Origin: Stomorhina lunata | Lineage: Eukaryota > Arthropoda > Insecta > Diptera > Rhiniidae | Direction: 5' to 3' | Assembly: GCA_933228675.1 (NCBI GenBank) | Contig: OW121742.1 | Location: 20,711,142 to 20,775,141 of the forward strand | Length of the DNA stretch: 64,000 bases | Shown: in pieces, positions 57,691 through 64,000 of the stretch | How positions within the stretch are numbered: the stretch's first letter is position 1 | Layout of the letters: every line of letters starts with the position of its first letter | The notes under the pieces: generated by a model | Databases searched by the model: none | What the model was told of the DNA's origin: nothing | Seen by the model: the letters and a program-made list of their open reading frames with translations, nothing else | Made by a program: the position numbers and the translations under genes

Positions 57691-57903
57691 CTGTCAAAAG
57701 CTGCTTTTGTCTTCTCTTTTAACGTAGGGAGAAGATCTGGTCAGTGGTACATTTACTTGGTCTAAAGATTGATTAAAGTTCGCACACTACTTTAACTGGT
57801 GTTAACTTAGTTCCTCGAGAGATACACATTGTTGGAAATGATTTAAATATACAGAGATAACGTATGGACTTCAATATTTAACATTATGTGTGTGCTTTTA
57901 GCG

Positions 57904-57990
57904 TTTCCGTGCAAAATTTTTAATAAAAATAGTTTTTAGGTAATTTCTGACGACTTCGGACCGTTTTAGGTAGTTTTGTTAAAGTTTTCT
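57904..57990. mobile_element. MITE-1, diverged partial copy
   Basis: TTTTTAGGTAATTTCTGACG, then ACTTCGGACCGTTTTAGG and TAGTTTTGTTAAAG match the interior and right end of MITE-1 copy 1 (22753-22902). Confidence 0.65.
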
Positions 57991-58247
57991 TTAAGAAGGA
58001 ATCCAAAATATATAATTATTTTATGATATCATGATGAAAACAGCATAGACGCCATAGACGATGTATGATATTTTACTTCGTGTAGATCCGATATGAAATT
58101 CTGCCATGTAGACACTGAGAAAGATTATGCTAGTGTAGACGCCTTTTTTACTTGTCAAAATTATTTATTTTATAAAACAGCAGAAAATTGTTCTATCGTT
58201 GTTTATACTTTTATTCTTTTTGAATCAAAAATAAATTAAATAACAAA

Positions 58248-59369
58248 ATGGAAAGTGATACTGAAAGTATAGAAGAAGGAAATATTTTCTATTTTGAAAG
58301 TGATCACTTGGCCTTGCGAGGCAATCGGGACTATACAAATATGCTGCGGACTATGGCGGTGCTGGAGGCTCAGAAGATACGAGTGCAGCAACAGATTGAG
58401 GAACTGGCTTTGGCCAAAAAGCGTTACATGGAAGAACCGGAATTGTTTCTAACCAAGATTAGGAATAACGAAGAAATCATCAGTCCAAATTATATGACCA
58501 TAGCAACGGTAAGTTGTTGCTGTATGAAAATCCTTAGTGTTAAATCATTGTTTATACTTTAGTTACCTGAAATTGAGCACTACGAAGATATGCCCCAGGA
58601 AGATGTCAAAATCAAGGATGAACCCACTTCTATAGATAATAAAAATGAGATACTCACTGCCGGAGGAGGTATTGTGGACGAAAGTAAATCACAAATTAGT
58701 AATCGTCTGTGGACGATTGAGGAACAAAAACGTCTCGAAGAGCTGCTGATAACATATCCAGAAGAACGCATAGAAATGCGTAGATTTAGTAAAATTGCCA
58801 AAGCTCTAGGAAATCGCACGGCTAGACAAGTTTCCAGTCGCGTTCAAAAGTATTTCCAAAAACTGCACAGTGCCGGCATGCCCATACCAGGACGTATACC
58901 CAAACATCGACGTATTGGTCAGGCAAAATCCAGACATTACTATCGACCCTCCACTTTCTTTCCCTCACACAATGTCCCCGTTCATATGCCGGAAGATGAT
59001 TTCTTTTTACAAGATCTACACATGCCCTCAAACGAAACCAATACCAGCGAAGTTAAAACACGTACCAATTCAATGGATACTATAAGTGATCTGAAAACAG
59101 AGACCATTACCGGCGATGTTCAACAGCAAATTGTTCATATACTAAAGATTATAAAACAGGAAAAACTTTCCACGCCCGAAGGTTATAATCCTGATCCTAT
59201 GGCTGCTAAATGTGAGTCATGTCAGTTTGCTGCTGTCTCACGTTTACGCTGGCGTTGTAATACCTGTTATTGTTCTCTAAATTTGTGTGGCGACTGTCTG
59301 GTACAACAATTGGTGCAACAGAAATTTGATCACTTTTCACATGATGTTGTGGCGGAAAGTGAAATGTGA
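58248..59369 (+). CDS. Atac1: Atac1 / ZZZ3-like subunit of the ATAC histone acetyltransferase complex
   Basis: Nuclear chromatin protein. Its family (fly Atac1, mammalian ZZZ3) belongs to the Gcn5/Atac2-containing ATAC complex, and the mammalian ZZ finger binds the histone H3 tail. Exon 1 is 58248-58508 (87 codons, phase 0); intron 58509-58562 (54 bp); exon 2 is 58563-59369, stop TGA. Protein 355 residues. Seen in order: acidic N-terminus; a likely coiled coil at ~40-66 (MLRTMAVLEAQKIRVQQQIE); a SANT/Myb domain at ~136-189, with W137 in RLWTIEEQKRLEELL and ALGNRTARQVSSRVQKYFQK; a basic GRIPKHRRIGQ stretch; and a C-terminal ZZ zinc finger with C304, C307, C319, C322, C329, C332, H344 and H347, all ligands present. 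The start codon has AACAAA ATG context, as usual in flies. Reads intact. Not in an operon-like arrangement; mRpL17 lies 2.6 kb upstream on the same strand. Confidence 0.94.
58509..58562 (+). other. Atac1: Intron of Atac1
   Basis: 54 bp, GTAAGTTG donor (strong) and TTTATACTTTAG acceptor, phase 0. Joins YMTIAT to LPEIEHYED. Exon 1 stays open past the donor for only a few codons with no conserved sequence. Confidence 0.92.
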
Positions 59370-59482
59370 ATTTGTTGATTAATTTTCAATTTTGTGGATA
59401 AAATCAAGAAACTAAATACTTTTTGAAAAAGTATTGGGAATCAATACTATAATCAACTATAAGACTCAAAACTAATGGCTGA

Positions 59483-59488
59483 AATAAA
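59483..59488 (+). other. Atac1: Candidate poly(A) signal of Atac1
   Basis: AATAAA about 115 nt after the stop codon, in a suitable position for a short 3' UTR. Confidence 0.6.
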
Positions 59489-60134
59489 AACGTGATTGAA
59501 ATTTTCGGAACTTTTGTATTTATTTTACTAACTTTTTCAAATTTTGTAGATAAAGTCAAGAAACTGAAATATGCAACTAAATGATACTATAAAATGCATT
59601 TGGAATCAAGATTCGAGACTTAAGGTTTTTAGCAATTTCAATTTGATTATGTGGATTCAAGATAACAATACTTCAGGTTAATCTATCAACAATTAAAAAT
59701 CTCCAAATTCATCGCTGTAGTAGTAACGTGATAACAGCTTTTGCAATTATGATTAATTTTTACTAACTTTTTTCAATTTCGTAGATAAAATCAAGATACT
59801 TAATACATTTTGAAGAACAATATGAAATCAAGATTCAAGATTTTTATCAATTTCAAGATTCGGACATCATTACTTTATCCAAAATCATTTTATTCAAAAC
59901 TTGGTAAGTTTTATAATTTTCGCTAACATTTTAAAAATCTTAATTTCCATCATGTGCAATTAATTGTTGTTCTCAATATAAAAGTAAATTTTTGTAAAAA
60001 CTTTATTGCTCCTCATCTATTAACCAAAACCGGCAGTTAGTGAGCAAATGCTTTCTTTAGACGACCTAACTGTTGATAGTTCACGACCATCCAGCAATTG
60101 TCATTCGACCACAATCGTTTTTCTTTGATGTTGT
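59489..60134. other. 3' flank of Atac1, no gene seen
   Basis: Loosely repeated phrases (GTGGATAAAATCAAGAAACT at 59394, then GTAGATAAAGTCAAGAAACT and GTAGATAAAATCAAGATACT) recur every ~160-240 bp between 59390 and 59840, with TTACTAACTTTTT before the last two. It is a degenerate local tandem repeat of the gene flank. Nothing else recognised. Confidence 0.55.
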
Positions 60135-60930
60135 AAAAATTTTAAATCGAAAATTTTATATAAAAAATTTTTAAATCGAAAATTTTCTATAAAAAATTTT
60201 AAATCGAAAATTTTATGTAAAAAACTTTAAATCGAAAATTTTATATAAAAAATTTTCTGTAAAAAATTTTATTTCAAATATTTTCTATACAAAAATTTCA
60301 TATAGAAAATTTTCTAAAGAAAAATTTTATACCATAAATTTTCTATTGAAAAAATTTTTATACCGTAAATTTTCTATTGAAAAAATTTTATACCGTAAAT
60401 TTTCTATTGAAAAAATTTTTTACCGAAAATTTTCTATTAAAAAAATTTTTTACCGAAAATTTTCTATTAAAAAAATTGTATACCGAAAATTTTCTATTAA
60501 AAAATTTTATACCGAAAATTTTCTATTAAAAAAATTTTATACCGAAAATTTTCTATTAAAAAAATTTTATACCGAAAATTTTCTATAAAGAATTTTCGAT
60601 TTAAAATTTTTTATAGAAAAATTTTATAATCAAAATTTTTGTTTTGAAAATTTTCTATAGAAAAATTTTCTATAAAAAATTTTATAAAGAAAATTTTCTA
60701 TAAAAAATTTTATTACGAAAATTTTCTATAAAAAGTTTTATAACGAAAATTTTCTATAAAAAATTTTGTAAAGAAAATTTTCTATAAAAAAATTTATAAC
60801 GAAAATTTTCTATAAAAAATTTTAAAACGAAAATTTTTTATAAAAAATTTATAACGAAATTTTTTGTATCAAAAATTTTATAAAACAAATTTTATACCCA
60901 AATTTTTTCTATAAAAATTTTAAGACAAAA
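60135..60930. repeat. Minisatellite array 10, 28-30 bp unit, ATACCG/ATAACG linker
   Basis: AAATCG-linked units (60135-60250), then TTTTCTATTAAAAAAATTTT with ATACCG (60340-60580), then TTTTCTATAAAAAATTTT with ATAACG (60640-60870). Three linker types within 800 bp shows how the families change along one array. The 80-codon frame at 60346-60588 is an artefact. Confidence 0.94.
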
Positions 60931-61004
60931 AATTCAAGGATAAGAAGAAGTTTTGTTTTACCTTTCCTAAAAGTGTTTCTATGTTTTGTAAAGCCATGAT
61001 TACG

Positions 61005-61125
61005 GGAGTCGTATCCCTAATTCAAGATAAATCGAAAACAACGCATAATATCTAATTTGCGAGACAAACTAAATACGAATTATAGTATCTATACAAATAT
61101 CCAAATAGAGCGAATCTTATCTTTA
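61005..61125 (-). repeat. Dispersed repeat R1, copy 6 (partial, diverged)
   Basis: AACGCATAATATCTAATTTG, TAAATACGAATTATAGTATC and ATAGAGCGAATCTTATC align with the 45950-46070 part of R1 copy 5. Again next to an array (60135-60930). Confidence 0.6.
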
Positions 61126-62039
61126 CACACTTTTGTGTGAAAGACAAAAGGAGCTTCAAACAAGAAGAAAAAGCTATTTTAGTACTTACCACCATCTTTA
61201 CAAAGACCCTACAATACCTAATATTTGAATTCTTTATTTCGAATCCTATGGTATACTCCATATTTACTTCAGTTCGAACTTCAACCCTTCTCCTTTTTTT
61301 TCTCAGTATGATTTACTTACATGAAAAGTTAATTCACCGGGAGCTCATTTTCAGCAATTTACTTAATTTGGCCTCTGAAATTTGTTCTTATTTATTTGAA
61401 GAACTTACTGAGTCCTTTCAAACTTTTATATCCTTTCTTCATATCACCCTTCACTCCCAGCAGTTTATTTACAAAAACTAATAGTTGTTTACAATTTCTT
61501 TTATACTTTTCGTTTTACGCTCAATTAAATTTCCATTTAACATTTTTGTTTATTTAACATAACTTTTTAAAGATTTCTGTTTTGTTTGTTAATAATAAAA
61601 TACATTTTGGACAAAACAAAAAAAAAAAAAACGTCGTTCTTCATAAATCTTGAAATTTATTAAATGTGTTTCAGTTTATGATTTTCATTTGTATTTCTTT
61701 TAAAACTCCACTTCCTAGTCGAGCAAACGACAGCCTTTTTTACTTTATTATTATTAAAAAGATTTGGGGATTTAAACAACGGAAATAAAAGTTTTGACAG
61801 AGAAATATAAAAATAAAGATTTTGTAGAAGGAGTTTTTTGTTATACTTTTGTATTTTAAAAGCCTTTAAGGAAGTCATGTTAAAAGATCTAATATACATT
61901 TTTAATAAAAAATTGAACAGATATTGGTAAAGCAACATCATTTAAGTAATTCTTTCGAAGACAGTCAAACACTTTTATCAGAAAAGCAATTCGTTCGGTT
62001 AAATGCTCCAATACTTTTGTATATAGAGATATAAAATTA
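61126..62039. other. Intergenic DNA, no gene called
   Basis: A 114-codon + frame (61137-61481) and a 93-codon - frame (61660-61941) are open but unrecognised, low in complexity and AT-biased. No splice or family evidence supports them. Confidence 0.45.
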
Positions 62040-63720
62040 TAAAAAGGTTTCTACCGAAAATTTTTCGTTATAAAAAAATTCTTTAGAAAATCTTTCGTTA
62101 TAAAAGATTTTTTCGATATAAAAAAAATTTCTTTCGAAAATTTTTCGATATATTTTCGTTGTAAAAAATTTTCTATTGAACATTTTTCGTTATAAAAAGA
62201 TTTTCTACAGAAAATTTTTCGTTATAAAAAAATTTTCTATAGAAAATTTTTCGTTATTAAAAAAAATTTTCGATAGAAATTTTTTCGTTATAAAAAAATT
62301 TTCTATAGAAAATTTTTCGTTATAAAAAAATTTTCTATAGAAAATTTTTCGTTATAAAAAAATTTTCTATAGAAAATTTTTCGTTATAAAAAAAATTTTC
62401 TATAGAAAATTTTTCGTTATAAAAAAAATTTTCTATAGAAAATTTTTCGTTATAAAAAAAATTTTCTATAGAAAATTTTTCGTTATAAAAAAAATTTTCT
62501 ATAGAAAATTTTTCGTTATAAAAAAAAATTTTCTATAGAAAATTTTTCGTTATAAAAAAAATTTTCTATAGAAAATTTTTCGTTATAAAAAAAATTTTCT
62601 ATAGAAAATTTTTCGTTATAAAAAAAATTTTCTATGGAAAATTTTTCGCTATAAAAAAAAATTTCTATAGAAAATTTTTCGTTATAAAAAAAATTTTCTA
62701 TAGAAAATTTTTCGTTATAAAAAAAATTTTCTATAGAAAATTTTTCGTTATAAAAAAAATTATTATTAGAAAATTTTTCGTTATAAAAAAAATTTTCTAT
62801 AGAAAATTTTTCGTCATAAAAAAATTTTTCAATAGAAAATTTTTCGTTATAAAAAAAATTTTCTATAGAAAATTTTTCGTTATAAAAAAAATTTTCTATA
62901 GAAAATTTTTCGTTATAAAAAATATTTTCTATAGAAAATTTTTCGTTATAAAAAAAATTTTCTATAGAAAATTTTTCGTTATAAAAAAAATTTTCTATAG
63001 AAAATTTTTCGTTATAAAAAAAATTTTCTATAGAAAATTTTTCGTTATAAAAAAAATTTTCTATAGAAAATTTTTTTTTATAATGAAAAATAAAAACGAA
63101 AAATTTTCTATAGAAAATTTTTCGTTATCAAAAAATTTTCTATAGAAAATTTTTCGTTATAAAAAAATTTTCTATAGAAAATTTTTCGTTATAAAAAAAT
63201 TTTCTATAGAAAATTATTCGTTATAAAAAAATTTTCTATAGAAAATTTTTCGTTATAAAAAAATTTTCTATAGAAAATTTTTCGTTATAAAAAAATTTTC
63301 TATAGAAAATTTTTCGTTATAAAAAATTTTTCTGTAGAAAATTTTTCGTTACAAAAAATTTTTCTGTAGAATTTTTTTTCGTTATTTTCTGTAGAAAATT
63401 TTTCGTTATTTTCTGTAAAAATTTTTTTTCGTTATTTTCTGTAGAAATTTTTTCGTTATTTTCTGTAGAAAATTTTTTGTTATAAAAAATTTTTCTATAA
63501 AATTCGATAAATTCTATAAACATTTTTCTATTGAAAATTTTTTGTTACAAAATATTTTTCTTTCGAAAATTTTTCGTAAAAAAAAATTTTATAAAAAATT
63601 TTTCTATAGAAAATTTTTTGTACAAAGAGTTAATCTATAGCAAAATTTTTCGTTATAAAAATGTTTCGTTTTTTAAAAAATTTATCTATCGAAAATGTTT
63701 TTAAATTTTTTTCTAGCAAT
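62040..63720. repeat. Minisatellite array 11, 32 bp unit, CGTTAT linker
   Basis: TTTTCTATAGAAAATTTTT alternates with CGTTATAAAAAAA. From 62280 to 63300 most units are identical apart from the length of the A run. Edges are degenerate. CTATAG cores are nearly all intact, so each unit can form a small hairpin. Confidence 0.97.
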
Positions 63721-64000
63721 TTTTGTTTAAAATATTTTTTTAATTTAAATTTTATATATAAACAAATTACATTTCCATGCTCTATTTACTTTGTAAATAC
63801 TTAAAACGAAATTTATTTATTTATTTATTGACAAATCCCCAAAGTATCCAAACACTTAAAAAGCTACAAATAAATGAACAATCATTCTTAATTTAAAACA
63901 CTTGTTAAAGGATACTAAAAATATCCTGGATGGATGTGAATAAACAAATTAAATATTAAACAATAAATAACATAAATAAACTTAATAAAGTTAAATACAA
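63721..64000. other. AT-rich window end, nothing recognised
   Basis: No feature beyond TTTATTTATTTATTG simple sequence near 63810-63830. Confidence 0.5.

Larger units (their letters stand above)
55681..58247. other. Spacer between the two genes, with LINE and MITE remnants
   Basis: 3' flank of mRpL17, an inverted repeat (AGGAATTAAAGAACGCT at 55... see 56205-56221, inverse at 56504-56520), reverse transcriptase fragments, a 27 bp palindrome and a MITE-1 relic. No intact gene. The frame at 56066-56266 is unrecognised. Confidence 0.6.

Noticed and set aside
58822..59085. Additional frames overlapping Atac1 exon 2 on both strands
   Set aside because: Shadows of the Atac1 coding sequence.
61137..61481. 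114-codon frame MKDKRSFKQEEKAILVLTTI...
   Set aside because: No recognisable domain; hydrophobic AT-rich composition and no splice context. Could be revisited with RNA-seq.

Overview
The window is AT-rich animal DNA, most likely from a higher (cyclorrhaphan, perhaps blowfly-like) fly. The reasons are the two recognisable genes, which read like fly orthologues, their very short introns (59 and 54 bp), and the mix of fly-like repeats (Tc1/mariner transposases, MITEs, a tRNA-derived SINE, LINE remnants). No species can be named from the sequence alone. Only two genes are supported with confidence, both on the + strand near the right side: mRpL17 (mitochondrial ribosomal protein bL17m, two exons, 55010-55680) and Atac1/ZZZ3-like (SANT/Myb plus ZZ-finger subunit of the ATAC histone acetyltransferase complex, two exons, 58248-59369). 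They share no pathway and appear to be independent housekeeping genes in a repeat-dominated landscape.

More than a third of the window is minisatellite. About a dozen arrays (about 990-3160, 4190-8800, 9700-13330, 13800-17110, 25631-27640, 36730-37730, 40580-41990, 42270-44490, 45520-45765, 60135-60930, 62040-63720) are built from 28-32 bp units that pair a self-complementary core (TTTTCTATAGAAAA or a decayed form) with a short array-specific linker (AATATCG, CGGTAC, CGTCTT, AAACCG, TTATC, ATAACG, GATA, CGATAG, CGTTAT). One more array (51900-53640) has a related but non-palindromic unit. Higher-order repeats of 344, 199 and 272 bp show recent segmental amplification. A dispersed ~200-300 bp repeat (called R1 here) sits in or at the edge of six of the arrays.

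The rest is nested and decayed mobile DNA: two Tc1/mariner-type transposase copies sharing one internal deletion (32450-35070 and 46576-47325), a ~700 bp dispersed repeat R2 (three copies), two MITE families, a tRNA-derived SINE with one copy carrying a 288 bp palindrome, a 1.8 kb unit with six TGTAGCGTCCGTCACAG motifs, LINE reverse-transcriptase remnants, and an inverted duplication (R3 plus its flanking array) at 25.6-27.9 and 40.3-42.0 kb.

The most interesting object is a 1696 bp element at 32941-34636 inserted into one mariner copy. It has a perfect 5 bp GC-rich target duplication (CGGCG), and the empty site is visible in the second mariner copy. Its ends read CACAGTG-23 bp-CAAAAAATA and CACTATG-12 bp-CAAAAAAGG, the layout of RAG recombination signals (12/23), which points to a non-autonomous Transib element. 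A second notable item is a 15-codon stretch in the R3 repeat that differs between its two copies almost only at synonymous sites.
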